DNA from: Pseudomonas sp. NFR16
Lineage (GTDB): Bacteria; Pseudomonadota; Gammaproteobacteria; Pseudomonadales; Pseudomonadaceae
Direction: 5' to 3'
DNA length: 64,000 nt
NCBI RefSeq assembly: GCF_900108875.1
Contig: NZ_FNYJ01000001.1
Location: 248,001 to 312,000 of the forward strand
Position 1 is the first letter of the stretch. Each line of letters opens with the position of its first letter. A model generated the notes under the pieces. The model searched no databases. It saw only the letters and a program-made list of their open reading frames with translations, and was not told the DNA's origin. A program made the position numbers and the translations under genes. Positions 8,718-17,847 of the stretch are shown here, piece after piece.

Positions 8718-9980
8718 ATGAATCGCAGAACACTTTACGGTGCGTTGCTGGGTGCGGGAGTCCTGGCCGGGGTTTGCGCGTTGCTGATCCTCTGGCGCCC
8801 TGCCATCGAGGCTGTCACCGTCGCACCCACATTCGATCCGCCGCAGATTGCTCGCGGTGCTCGGGTCGCCGAAGCGGGCGACTGCGCCGTCTGCCACACC
8901 CGCCCGGGCGGCAAGCACCTGGCGGGCGGTCTGCCGTTAGTGACACCGTTCGGCACGCTGTACACCACCAATATCACCCCAGACGCCGAAACCGGCATCG
9001 GGCAATGGTCGCCGGACGCCTTCACCAGAGCGATGCGCAAAGGCGTCGCCCGGGACGGTCACTTTCTCTATCCCGCATTTCCCTATCTGCACTACAGCCA
9101 GATGAGCGACGGCGACATTGCCGATGTGTACGCGTACCTCATGAGCGGGCCGCCCGTTCATGCGCCGGCGATGGAAAACCATATGAACTTCCCGATGAAC
9201 ATCCGCCCGCTGGTTGCGTTCTGGAACCTGCTGTTTCTGCATACCGATCCGATCGTCTCAGACCCGGGCCGCAGCGAGCAGTGGAACCGTGGCCGTTATC
9301 TGGTGGACGGCGCCGGGCATTGTGCCGGCTGCCATTCGCCGCTGAATTTCATCGGTGCCGAGAAGTCGGGCGAGTACCTCGCCGGCGGCAGCGTTGACGG
9401 ATGGGACGCGCCGTCGCTGGTGGGGATGGCGGCCCGCGCTCAGCCGTGGACCAGAGATCAACTGGTCGGCTATCTGCGCGGCGAAGTCGTGGCGCAGCAC
9501 GGTACGGCAGCCGGACCGATGCGACCGGTCAGTCTGAGCCTCCGGAGTCTGCCGGTCACTGATGCCGAAGCGATAGCGGAGTATGTGCTCAGCCTGACCC
9601 CGAGCGAGCGCGTCGCCGAGGTGACGGCCGCGCGTCAGGCGCCACCCGCGCAACAGTCGCTCGGCCAATCGCTGTTCACCGGCGCCTGCGCGGGCTGCCA
9701 TGCCCAGGCGGCACCCATGCGCGTCATCGATGGACGTCCGGGGCTGAATCAGACGTCCGCACTTCGTGCCGCCAGCCCGCGCAATTTCCTGCAGACCGTG
9801 CTGCAAGGCATTCCCTCGCTGCCGGGCAAGCCGGGTCCGGCCATGCCTGCCTTTGCGGCGAGCCTGGAGGATGACCAGATCATCGCGCTCGCCGCCTTCC
9901 TGCGAGAGCAATCGAACCCTGCCCAGCCATGGCCGGACCTTTCTGCCACCCTCCACGAACTGCGCCAGGAGGCGAAATGA
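8718..9980 (+). CDS. Triheme cytochrome c subunit of a periplasmic dehydrogenase
   Basis: A 420-residue protein from the ATG at 8718, preceded by GGGAGAAGG. An N-terminal membrane anchor (GALLGAGVLAGVCALLILW) exports the rest to the periplasm. Three heme c motifs follow in order: CAVCH, CAGCH and CAGCH. This is the layout of the cytochrome subunits of alcohol/aldehyde dehydrogenases of the acetic-acid-bacteria type. It passes electrons from the molybdenum enzyme encoded just downstream to the respiratory chain. The stop overlaps the next start (ATGA), so the three genes are translationally coupled. Confidence 0.92.
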   Translation: MNRRTLYGALLGAGVLAGVCALLILWRPAIEAVTVAPTFDPPQIARGARVAEAGDCAVCHTRPGGKHLAGGLPLVTPFGTLYTTNITPDAETGIGQWSPDAFTRAMRKGVARDGHFLYPAFPYLHYSQMSDGDIADVYAYLMSGPPVHAPAMENHMNFPMNIRPLVAFWNLLFLHTDPIVSDPGRSEQWNRGRYLVDGAGHCAGCHSPLNFIGAEKSGEYLAGGSVDGWDAPSLVGMAARAQPWTRDQLVGYLRGEVVAQHGTAAGPMRPVSLSLRSLPVTDAEAIAEYVLSLTPSERVAEVTAARQAPPAQQSLGQSLFTGACAGCHAQAAPMRVIDGRPGLNQTSALRAASPRNFLQTVLQGIPSLPGKPGPAMPAFAASLEDDQIIALAAFLREQSNPAQPWPDLSATLHELRQEAK

Positions 9981-10456
9981 CTCACCTGACTTTGAATGTC
10001 AACGGTTCTGCCCACACGCTGGACCTCGAACCGGACATGCCGCTGCTGTACGCGCTGCGCAACCATCTGGGCCTTAACGGCGCGAAATATGGCTGCGGCC
10101 TGGGCCAGTGCGGCGCCTGCACCGTGCTGGTCAATGACAAGCCGGTGTTCTCCTGCCTCACGCCGTGTGCCGGCATGGAGGGCAAACGGATCCGCACGGT
10201 CGAGAGCCTGGGTACCGCTGAGGAACCGGGTGAACTGCAGCAGTCCTTCATCGACAGTCAGGCCGCGCAATGCGGTTACTGCATCGCCGGCATGCTGATG
10301 CGGGCGCAGGCGCTGCTTGAGCGCAACCCGCACCCGGACGAGGAGACGATTCGTGCGCACATGGCGACCAACCTGTGCCGCTGCGGTACGCACCTGCGCA
10401 TCGTCGAGGCAATCAGTCGAATCGCCAGGCGGGAGGTGTCCCATGAGCAACAATGA
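9977..10456 (+). CDS. 2Fe-2S subunit of an isoquinoline-1-oxidoreductase-like molybdenum hydroxylase
   Basis: A 159-residue protein with the two [2Fe-2S] domains of the xanthine-oxidase family. The plant-ferredoxin-type cluster is in YGCGLGQCGACTVL plus a following Cys; the all-helical domain has QCGYCIAGM and LCRCGTH. Start and stop overlap both neighbours. It shuttles electrons between the molybdenum cofactor subunit and the cytochrome. Similar two-subunit enzymes oxidise N-heterocycles or aldehydes; the substrate is not deducible here. Confidence 0.93.
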   Translation: MTHLTLNVNGSAHTLDLEPDMPLLYALRNHLGLNGAKYGCGLGQCGACTVLVNDKPVFSCLTPCAGMEGKRIRTVESLGTAEEPGELQQSFIDSQAAQCGYCIAGMLMRAQALLERNPHPDEETIRAHMATNLCRCGTHLRIVEAISRIARREVSHEQQ

Positions 10457-12677
10457 AGCGGGTTTCGGCCGCCGGGCGTTTCTCAGGGGCAGCACGCTGC
10501 TGGTCGCTTTTTCCCTGATGCCCGTTCCCCGGCGTGTGCTCGCCGATACTGAGGTCGATACATTGGGCACGGTGATACTGGCGCCTGATCTGGCGGGCAG
10601 TCTGCGCACCAATCCCTACCTCGACGCGTGGATCAGGATCGACCCGCAAGGCATCACGGTCTACACCGGCAAGGTGGAACTGGGAACGGGGGTCAAGACT
10701 GCGCTGCTGCAAATCGCGGCGGAGCGACTGGAGGTCTCGCCCAAGGCGATCAACTTGCTGACCGCCGACACCGCGCTGACGCCTAACGAGGGTTACACGG
10801 CGGGGAGCCACAGCATTTTCGACAGCGGCACGGCGCTGTTCAACGCGGCCGCGCAGGTTCGCCAGTTGCTGCTGGAATCGGCCGCGCACCGCTGGGGCGT
10901 CGACCTGGCATTGCTGAAAACTGTCGAAGCGACCATCCACGCACCGTCGGGCCAGACGATGAGCTACGCCGATGCCGTCGTCGGGGTCGATCTGCATCGC
11001 TATGCCCAGCAGCAGTCTCCGGCGATGGCGCCTCAGGCTTTCAAGCTCATCGGGCACTCCATCCCGCGCCTGGACATTCCGGCCAAAGTCAGTGGCGGCG
11101 CGGCGTTCGTGCAGGACATGCGGCTGCCCGGCATGCTGCATGCCCGGGTGATCCGTCCGCCGCGTCCTGGCTGCCGGCTGGAAGCTTTCGACAGCGAGGC
11201 GATCGCGCAACTGGCCGGTGTGGTCAATGTCATCCGCGATGGCAACTACCTGGCGGTGGTCGCCAAGGACGAGTGGCAGGCAGTCAAGGCGATGCGGCTG
11301 GGGTACGAGTCGGCTCAGTGGAGCGGCGGCGAGGCCGTGCCGGAGTCGACCTCCATCCACACGCTTTTGAAACAGCTACCGGCCCGACGTTATCCCATCA
11401 GCCATACGGGCTCATCTTCCCCGGGCGGCGCGAAGACTTACCGCGCCAAAACCACCAAGCAATACCTCATGCACGGGTCGATCGGCCCTTCGTGTTCGGT
11501 GGCCTGGTTCAAGGACGGCATGCTGACCGTCTGGACCCACACGCAGGGCGTGTATCCACTGCGCGCCGGTATCGCGCAAATGGTCGGCCTGCCGCTGGAA
11601 AAGGTGCGCTGTGTCCACGTCGAAGGCTCCGGTTGCTATGGGCACAACGGTGCGGACGATGCGGCGGCCGATGCTGCACTGATTGCGATGCGATCCTCGA
11701 ATCTGCCGGTGCGCGTGCAGTGGATGCGCGAGCAGGAGAATCTCTGGGAGCCCTACAGTTCGGCCATGGTCACCGAACTTGAGGCGAGTCTGGATGCCAA
11801 TGGCCGCATCGGGAATTGGGCGTATGAGCTCTGGACCACGCCCCACAACGAGCGAATCGTCAATGCGGGGCGGCTGATTCCGGCACGCCTGTTGGCGCGT
11901 CCTTTCGCGTCCGCGCCCTCGGTGCCCATCGCGCAGCCAGAGGGTGACGGTGATCGCAATGCCATTCCGTTGTACGAAGTGGGCGCGACCCGGATCGACA
12001 TGAATTTCGTGACCCAGATGCCGTTTCGCACTTCCGCCATGCGCTCGCTGGGTGCGCATATCAACATTTTTGCCATCGAAGCCAGCATCGATGAGCTCGC
12101 TCGGCAAGCTAGTGTCGATCCCGTGCAGTTCCGTCTCGACCACTTGACCGACCCGCGTGCACGCGCAGTCGTCGAAAAGGCCCGGGACGCATTCGGCTGG
12201 CCGGGCAAACCGGCGGCTGTCGGCTCGGGCGTCGGTTTCGCCTTCGCGCGTTACAAGAACATCATGGGCTACTGCGCCGTGGCCGTTCAGATCAACGTTC
12301 ACCCGCAGACGGGTGAGATCAGCGTCGAACGGGTTGTCACTGCGGTCGATGTCGGCCAGATCGTCAGCCCTGACGGGCTGCGCAATCAGGTGCAGGGCGG
12401 CATTGTCCAGTCGATCAGCTGGACGCTGTTCGAGCAGGTCGACTACGACGCTGGCGGCGTGCGCAGCTACGACTGGAGTGGATACCCGATCCTGCGGTTC
12501 CCGCAGCTTCCCCAGGATGTACAGGTCCATCTGCTGGATCAGCCTGGCGAGCCGTTCCTCGGCGCTGCCGAGATCGTGCAGGGTCCCATGGCCGCGGCGC
12601 TCGGCAACGCCCTGGCCGACGCAACCGGCAAACGCTGCCTCGACTTGCCGCTGAGCCGCGCGCGGCCGGTGGCTTGA
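10443..12677 (+). CDS. Molybdopterin-binding large subunit (IorB/aldehyde-dehydrogenase-like), Tat-exported
   Basis: A 744-residue protein of the xanthine-dehydrogenase family large subunit. The N-terminus shows a twin-arginine type signal, GRRAFLRGSTLLVAFSLM, so the folded cofactor-loaded enzyme should be exported by Tat. Two halves of the molybdopterin-binding domain follow, including VQGGIVQSISWTLFEQV and the C-terminal GAAEIVQGPMAAALGNAL. The start overlaps the 2Fe-2S gene by 14 bp. With the cytochrome it forms a three-subunit periplasmic dehydrogenase without a flavin subunit. No XdhC- or MocA-type maturation gene is adjacent. Confidence 0.92.
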   Translation: MSNNEAGFGRRAFLRGSTLLVAFSLMPVPRRVLADTEVDTLGTVILAPDLAGSLRTNPYLDAWIRIDPQGITVYTGKVELGTGVKTALLQIAAERLEVSPKAINLLTADTALTPNEGYTAGSHSIFDSGTALFNAAAQVRQLLLESAAHRWGVDLALLKTVEATIHAPSGQTMSYADAVVGVDLHRYAQQQSPAMAPQAFKLIGHSIPRLDIPAKVSGGAAFVQDMRLPGMLHARVIRPPRPGCRLEAFDSEAIAQLAGVVNVIRDGNYLAVVAKDEWQAVKAMRLGYESAQWSGGEAVPESTSIHTLLKQLPARRYPISHTGSSSPGGAKTYRAKTTKQYLMHGSIGPSCSVAWFKDGMLTVWTHTQGVYPLRAGIAQMVGLPLEKVRCVHVEGSGCYGHNGADDAAADAALIAMRSSNLPVRVQWMREQENLWEPYSSAMVTELEASLDANGRIGNWAYELWTTPHNERIVNAGRLIPARLLARPFASAPSVPIAQPEGDGDRNAIPLYEVGATRIDMNFVTQMPFRTSAMRSLGAHINIFAIEASIDELARQASVDPVQFRLDHLTDPRARAVVEKARDAFGWPGKPAAVGSGVGFAFARYKNIMGYCAVAVQINVHPQTGEISVERVVTAVDVGQIVSPDGLRNQVQGGIVQSISWTLFEQVDYDAGGVRSYDWSGYPILRFPQLPQDVQVHLLDQPGEPFLGAAEIVQGPMAAALGNALADATGKRCLDLPLSRARPVA

Positions 12678-13268
12678 GTGGCTGTGAGTCGGGGGTCTGA
12701 AGCGGTCATGTCGCGCTGTCGAGAGGGTGCACGCGGCGGCGACCGCGCAGGTTTTTGTACCAGACAGGCTGACAACGTTGGAACCTGCGCAGGAGCGATG
12801 TGTCTCAGCGCAATAACCCGATTGGCTTTTGAACTATGACGACTTGGTACAGCAGGTCCCTCGGCACTTCGTCGACGATCTATGCGGCGCTTCATGACTT
12901 GAACACGCTGTGTACGCGGATATGCCCCACCGTGACGGTTCCTTACCTGCTGGTCATCGATACGGTGACCGTCGAAACCATCGCTTTTTTTGCACCCGAA
13001 GACGCCGCGCTCGGCGTAGCCTTTGGCGCAACGCCTTGCGCGGCGCCGGTCATTGACGGGATTCGGTTCGTGGATCTGGGATATTCGCCGTTGCCGCCGT
13101 TCGAACTGCAATTCGGGCACGGCACCCCAGGGCAGTCTGGTGGGGCAGGCGAGGCGGGGGTTGCCGCGTCCAGGGCCTCTGTCCACTGCTGAGAAGAGGC
13201 CTGGTCGTCGGCTTTCACCGGCGATCAGGGGGCGCTGCCCGAACCGTTCCGGGCAGCAGGTTTTCAGG
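12678..13268. other. Intergenic stretch without a recognisable gene
   Basis: Lies between the convergent molybdenum operon and the TonB receptor. Open frames exist on both strands (a 118-codon plus frame at 12836-13192, and a 91-codon minus frame at 12943-13218 rich in Ala, Ser and Pro), but neither shows a domain, a good ribosome site or a family resemblance. I treat it as probably noncoding, with transcription of both neighbours ending here. Confidence 0.45.
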
Positions 13269-15650
13269 TCAGAGCGACCATTTCACCGAGAACATCAGAT
13301 TGCGCGGGTCGCCATAGACACCGGTGCCCGAGGCGTTGGGGATGCCCTGCCAGTAGCGGGTGTTGAACAGGTTGTTGACGTTGACGCGGCCGTCCCAGTG
13401 CTCGTTCAGCTTGTACCCGGCCATCAGGCCGACGATGCCGTAGGCGTCCTGATCCGCAGTGCCCGTTCCAACCCGGTTGAAGGTCTTGCTCTGCGCCAGG
13501 ACGTCGGCACCGACGCGCCATTTATGCAGCTCGCCCGGCAGTGTGTAGGAGGTCGCCGCTTTGAACAGGTGCTTGGGTTGTTCCGGAGCAAAGAGCTTGC
13601 CTTCGTTGTTGTTCGGGTCTTTCTGGAACTGACTCAAGACGTAGGTGTAGGACGCAGAGAACTGCCAGTCAGGCGTCAGCGCACCGCTGATCTCAGTGTC
13701 GATGCCGCGACTGCGGACATTACCGGCCTCCGAACAGCTTCGGGCAGGGAAGCCCGGGCAGTTGGCCGAAGTCTGATTGTCGAGCGCGTAGGCACGGTCT
13801 TCCTGCTCCAGCTCGAACAGGGCCACCGACGCGTTGAGCGCGCCATTGAAGTACTCACCCTTCAGACCGATCTCGTAGTTCTTGCCGGTGGACGGCTTGA
13901 GCACGCTGCCTGCCGCGTCCAGCTCGCTTTGCGGCTTGAAGATCTCGGTGTAGCTGGCATAGGCAGAGTAGGTGTCGTTCAGGTCGTAAATGACACCGGC
14001 ATAAGGCGTCACTTCGCGCACAGCTTTGTAGTCGCTGTCGCCCTTGAGGTCGTTGTAGTCGTACCAGCTGACACGGCTGCCGATGATCACGTGCAGCGGA
14101 TCGATCGGGTTCAGGCGCGCCGCGGCGTAGATGCCTTCCTCGGTCGCAGTGTTCTGCACGTTGTACAGGCTGGTGTCGACGTCAGGCTTGGGCACCGAGT
14201 GAGTCGGGTTGTAGAGGTCGATCGGCGTGCCGTCGGTCCAGCCGCCCCATTGGTGAAACTTCTCCTGGCGATGGCTGACGCCCACGACCAGTTCGTGCTC
14301 GCGGCCGAACAGCTGGAAGGGGCCGGTCAGCGATGCGTCGAGGTTGGTCTGATCGTCGTCGTCGCGATATTTGCCGTGGTACTGCTGGAAACCCAGTCCG
14401 TCATAGTTGCCGACATAGCTTGAGAAAGTGTCGGCCTCGGCCCAGATTTTCTGTGCGGCGATCTTCGCGGACCAGCCATTGTCGAAGCGGTGGGTGAGGT
14501 CAGTGAACAGGCTGATGTTGTCTTTGTTCCAGTACGACCAGTCGTTGCTGAGGAAGGTCGAACGCTTCAGGTGCAAGTCTTCGCCATTCGGGCCGCTTGG
14601 CAATCCACCCCAGTCCGACGTGTTGTCGTCGCGCTGCTTGGATGCGCCGATTGTCCAGGTCGTCGAATCGTTCAGGTCGGCTTCCAGGATGCCGTAAAAC
14701 GTCTGACGCTGATTTTCGCGAATGTCGGAGAAGCTCTTGTCGTCTTCGTAAGCCGTGACGACGCGCCCGCGCACGGTGCCGGATTCGTTGAGTTTGTTCG
14801 AAGCGTCGATCTCGGTGCGATACCGGTCCCAGCTGCCTGCGCTGGTGGTAACGCTGACCTGCGGCGTCGCGGTCGGACGCTTGCGCACCAGGTTGAGCGT
14901 CGCCGCCGGGCTGCCGGCCCCGGTCATCAGGCCGGTGGCGCCACGCACCACTTCAACGCGATCGTACATGGCCAGATCGGCACCGGAAATCACGTCTTGC
15001 GTGTAGGTGCTGATGCTCGTCGGCAGGCCGTCGTACATGATGTTGTCGATCTTGAAGCCGCGCGACAGGAACTCCTGACGGTCAGACGCGGTTTTGTGCA
15101 GCGTCACGCCTGGCGCGTACTTGACCACGTCGTTCAGGTCGTTCATGCCCTGATCTTCCATGCGCTGGCGGGTGATGACGCTGACCGATTGTGGCGTCTC
15201 GCGGATCGACAGCGGCAGCTTCGTCGCCGTGTTCATGGAACCCGTCGTATACGAGCCCGTATTCTCGGTCGTGGCCATGCCGGCGATGCCGTAGTCGGCA
15301 TTGATGTCCACGCTCTGCAATGCGATCTGGCCCTGACCTGCGGCAGCCGTCTGGACCGACGGAACGACCCGCACCGTGTTTCCTTCCATCGCCATGGTCA
15401 GCCCGCTGCCCGCCAGCAGCTGCTGCAGTGCCTGCGCGGGCTCAAGGTCGCCGCGAATCATGGGTGCCTGCTTGCCCGCGACGGATCTCGCGTCGAAGAC
15501 CACCTGCATGCCGCTCGAGCTGCCGACTTGAGTCAATGATGTGGCAAGGGACTGGGCAGGCATATCGAAATGAACAGGTGCAGCGATCGACATCGGGGTG
15601 AAGCCGACTGCAATGGCAGTGGCCAGAAGCGAGAAAACTGGGCGGTGCAT
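13269..15650 (-). CDS. TonB-dependent siderophore receptor with N-terminal STN signalling domain
   Basis: A 793-residue outer-membrane receptor. Signal peptide to about residue 24, then an STN domain (about 28-95, with MPAQSLATSLTQVGSSSGMQVVF) as in FpvA/FecA-type transducers. The plug (about 145-255) contains PLSIRETPQSVSVITRQRMED and the TonB-receptor pattern VEVVRGATGLMTGAGSPAATLN. The 22-strand barrel ends in NLMFSVKWSL with the terminal hydrophobic residue. It imports an iron-siderophore. An STN domain normally signals to an anti-sigma/ECF-sigma pair, yet none is adjacent here. Confidence 0.95.
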   Translation of the reverse strand: MHRPVFSLLATAIAVGFTPMSIAAPVHFDMPAQSLATSLTQVGSSSGMQVVFDARSVAGKQAPMIRGDLEPAQALQQLLAGSGLTMAMEGNTVRVVPSVQTAAAGQGQIALQSVDINADYGIAGMATTENTGSYTTGSMNTATKLPLSIRETPQSVSVITRQRMEDQGMNDLNDVVKYAPGVTLHKTASDRQEFLSRGFKIDNIMYDGLPTSISTYTQDVISGADLAMYDRVEVVRGATGLMTGAGSPAATLNLVRKRPTATPQVSVTTSAGSWDRYRTEIDASNKLNESGTVRGRVVTAYEDDKSFSDIRENQRQTFYGILEADLNDSTTWTIGASKQRDDNTSDWGGLPSGPNGEDLHLKRSTFLSNDWSYWNKDNISLFTDLTHRFDNGWSAKIAAQKIWAEADTFSSYVGNYDGLGFQQYHGKYRDDDDQTNLDASLTGPFQLFGREHELVVGVSHRQEKFHQWGGWTDGTPIDLYNPTHSVPKPDVDTSLYNVQNTATEEGIYAAARLNPIDPLHVIIGSRVSWYDYNDLKGDSDYKAVREVTPYAGVIYDLNDTYSAYASYTEIFKPQSELDAAGSVLKPSTGKNYEIGLKGEYFNGALNASVALFELEQEDRAYALDNQTSANCPGFPARSCSEAGNVRSRGIDTEISGALTPDWQFSASYTYVLSQFQKDPNNNEGKLFAPEQPKHLFKAATSYTLPGELHKWRVGADVLAQSKTFNRVGTGTADQDAYGIVGLMAGYKLNEHWDGRVNVNNLFNTRYWQGIPNASGTGVYGDPRNLMFSVKWSL

Positions 15651-15768
15651 GAAGAAGCTTCCTGAGGTTCAAAAATCTGCTCAGCTTCCCTGCGGGTGTT
15701 GAAAGCGTGCTCCGTCACGCATAGCAAAGCGCCATGGGGGCCGGATGTTAACAAAATTTTCATATATT

Positions 15769-15787
15769 ACAAATGCAAATCGTTCGC
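15769..15787 (-). promoter_or_regulatory. Possible Fur box upstream of the siderophore receptor
   Basis: The sequence ACAAATGCAAATCGTTCGC lies about 120 bp upstream of the receptor start. It matches the 19-bp Fur consensus at 11 positions by my count, including the central AAT-C-TT core. The surroundings are AT-rich (15744-15772), as expected for a promoter. Fur repression of such receptors is established; this particular site is a prediction. Confidence 0.45.
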
Positions 15788-15928
15788 GATCAAAAACGGG
15801 ATAGATTCATATTCGATATGCGGTGCAAGTCAGAGGTACAGCTCACCAGACACCCGCAGTGCCCCATTGCGGCCTATCCAGGGCCTTATCTCAGCGAGGT
15901 TGTTGGAGCTGCGGCGGGAATCGCGCCG

Positions 15929-16834
15929 TCAGGCGTTCACCAGATTGGCGCGTGCCAGGTCGATGAAGGCTCGGAGCGCAGAGGAGGGATTGCGGCGGTT
16001 GGCGTAGTAGAGGCACAGGTTGTCCCGAGGAGGGGTCCAGTCTTCCAGCACTCGCTCGAACTCCCCGGCTTCGATCTCGGGAATGACGTCCTGCTCCATG
16101 AAAAATCCCAACCCAACGCTCTCCTGAACCACAGCCTTGGCCACGCTCGACTCATCCAGGGTAAGGGGGCCGGTGACATCCAGCCGGGTCGTTTCTCCGT
16201 TCTTTTCGAAGTGCCACGGGTAAATCCCGCCGTTTGGCAGACGGATTCGCAGGCAGGGGTGCTTGAGCAAATCGGCCGGTGTATGCGGGCGTCCATGGAC
16301 CTTGAAGTAGGCAGGCGTGCCCACCACGGCATAGCGCTGGGACTGGCCGAGGGAGACGACGATCATGTCGCTGGGGATCAGATTCGCCGCCCTCACGCCC
16401 AGGTCGAACCCGTCGGCGACAATGTCGACCAGGCGGCCTTCGGTCACCAGATCGATGTGCACCTGCGGGTAACGCCGCATGAACTCCAGTACCAGCGGCA
16501 GCAGTGCGGCGCGGGCAGCGGTGGCGAATGCGTTGATGCGCAGCACGCCTGCAGGACCGGCGTTGTGGGAGCGGACCGCGTCCAGACCGGCGCGCAGGTC
16601 CTGTAGCGCAGGCCCGACGTGCTGAAGAAACAGTTCGCCCGCATCAGTCAGCGACACGCTGCGGGTGGTGCGATTGAACAAACGCGTTTCCAGGCTCGCT
16701 TCCAGCTTCGCGATGGTATGGCTCAGCGCGGTGGTCGAAATGTCGAGGTCGATGGCCGCCTGACGGAACGAACATCGGCGCGCAACCGCCATGACGGCGT
16801 CCAGTTCGTTGAGGCTCATGCGAGGATCGGGCAT
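15929..16834 (-). CDS. LysR-family transcriptional regulator
   Basis: A 301-residue protein. The HTH lies in residues 6-65 ([20 protein letters not shown]), with the family signature [20 protein letters not shown]. The effector domain has [20 protein letters not shown]. An AGGA ribosome-like site precedes the ATG at 16834. It is divergent from the SDR at 17026 and its short upstream frame, which it probably regulates. Confidence 0.9.
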   Translation of the reverse strand: MPDPRMSLNELDAVMAVARRCSFRQAAIDLDISTTALSHTIAKLEASLETRLFNRTTRSVSLTDAGELFLQHVGPALQDLRAGLDAVRSHNAGPAGVLRINAFATAARAALLPLVLEFMRRYPQVHIDLVTEGRLVDIVADGFDLGVRAANLIPSDMIVVSLGQSQRYAVVGTPAYFKVHGRPHTPADLLKHPCLRIRLPNGGIYPWHFEKNGETTRLDVTGPLTLDESSVAKAVVQESVGLGFFMEQDVIPEIEAGEFERVLEDWTPPRDNLCLYYANRRNPSSALRAFIDLARANLVNA

Positions 16835-16909
16835 GGGATTGTCCTGAAAACCGGGATAGGTCGTTAACGATTGGCCCAGTTGAGCAAATTATCCTGGGAG
16901 CGGCAAGAT

Positions 16910-16940
16910 GGATCAGGTGAACCACACATCCATCTGATCC
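16910..16940. promoter_or_regulatory. Inverted repeat in LysR/SDR intergenic region
   Basis: GGATCAG (16910-16916) is repeated as the exact reverse complement CTGATCC (16934-16940), spaced by 17 bases. A perfect 10-bp palindrome, TCGTTAACGA, sits at 16861-16870. Both lie between the divergent LysR and SDR genes and are candidate LysR operator half-sites; the evidence is symmetry and position only. Confidence 0.35.
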
Positions 16941-16954
16941 GGGATAAATCGCTT

Positions 16955-17029
16955 ATGAACCTTCAACTTCCTGACGCCCTGCGGACGTATTTCGACATCG
17001 GTAACGGCTCGCTGGAGATCACGCCATGA
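16955..17029 (+). pseudogene. 24-codon reading frame coupled to the SDR, probable remnant of an NTF2/SnoaL-like gene
   Basis: An ATG at 16955 opens a 24-residue frame (begins [18 protein letters not shown]) whose TGA overlaps the SDR start as ATGA. The first 18 residues resemble the beginning of small SnoaL/NTF2-like proteins, which commonly start with a similar helix and neighbour SDR genes. The rest of that domain is missing, as if a deletion removed it and left the start joined to the SDR. It could instead be a leader peptide coupling translation of the SDR. Confidence 0.4.
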
Positions 17030-17802
17030 ACCTCAACCTGAACGGCAAACGGATTCTGGTCACCGGTGGCACCAAGGGCGTGGGACAGGCGGTCGTGAAA
17101 CTGTTTAGCGAACAGGGTGCCCGCGTGCTCACGTCAGCCCGTCAGCCGAGCTCCGAACTGCCGGACGAGATGTTCGTGACAGCTGATCTGTCGACGCTCG
17201 AAGGTTGCGACGCGCTGGTCGCCGCGACTCGGCAACGCCTTGGCGGGGTCGACGTCATCGTCCACGTACTGGGCGGCTCATCCGCACCCGGCGGCGGTTT
17301 TGCCGCGCTTGACGATGAGCAGTGGCAGCGCGAACTGGCCCTCAATCTTCTGCCCGCCGTGCGTCTGGACCGCGCTTTGCTGCCGGACATGCTGCAGCGA
17401 AAGGAGGGCGCCATCCTCCATGTGACCTCGATTCAAAGCCGGCTGCCATTGCCAGAATCCACCACGGCGTATGCCGCCGCGAAGGCGGCGCTCTCGACCT
17501 ACAGCAAAAGCCTGTCCAAAGAGGTGTCGCCAAAGGGTGTTCGTGTGGTGCGAGTGTCGCCGGGCTGGATCGAAACCGAGGCGTCGGTAGCACTCGCCCA
17601 GCGTCTGGCCGATCAGGCAGGCACCGACTACGAAGGCGGCAAACGCATGGTCATGGACGCCATAGGCGGCATTCCACTGGGTCGACCTTCGACGCCCATG
17701 GAAGTGGCGCAGCTCATCGCCTTCCTGGCGTCGCCTTACGCGTCGTCCATTACCGGGAGCGAATTCGTGATCGATGGCGGAACGGTGCCCACGGCCTGGT
17801 AA
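17026..17802 (+). CDS. Short-chain dehydrogenase/reductase (SDR)
   Basis: A 258-residue classical SDR. The nucleotide-binding motif TGGTKGVGQ is at residues 14-22. The catalytic serine is in VTSIQSR and the YAAAK active-site pair lies about 15 residues later. The C-terminal [15 protein letters not shown] is typical of FabG-like members. Its ATG overlaps the stop of the 24-codon upstream frame. It is convergent with the next LysR gene; the substrate is unknown. Confidence 0.9.
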   Translation: MNLNLNGKRILVTGGTKGVGQAVVKLFSEQGARVLTSARQPSSELPDEMFVTADLSTLEGCDALVAATRQRLGGVDVIVHVLGGSSAPGGGFAALDDEQWQRELALNLLPAVRLDRALLPDMLQRKEGAILHVTSIQSRLPLPESTTAYAAAKAALSTYSKSLSKEVSPKGVRVVRVSPGWIETEASVALAQRLADQAGTDYEGGKRMVMDAIGGIPLGRPSTPMEVAQLIAFLASPYASSITGSEFVIDGGTVPTAW

Positions 17803-17818
17803 ACATCCCGCACGACCC

Positions 17819-17847
17819 GGCATGGGTTCAAAAAACGAACCCATGCC
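17819..17847. terminator. Perfect 11-bp hairpin between convergent SDR and LysR genes
   Basis: GGCATGGGTTC (17819-17829) pairs exactly with GAACCCATGCC (17837-17847) across a seven-base A-rich loop. It begins 16 bp after the SDR stop and overlaps the last codons of the LysR gene on the other strand. No U tract follows on either strand, so it is a candidate bidirectional transcript-end hairpin rather than a textbook intrinsic terminator. Confidence 0.55.

Noticed and set aside
12836..13192. 118-codon plus frame and the opposing 91-codon minus frame
   Set aside because: No domain, no ribosome site, low-complexity composition; probably chance frames in GC-rich DNA.
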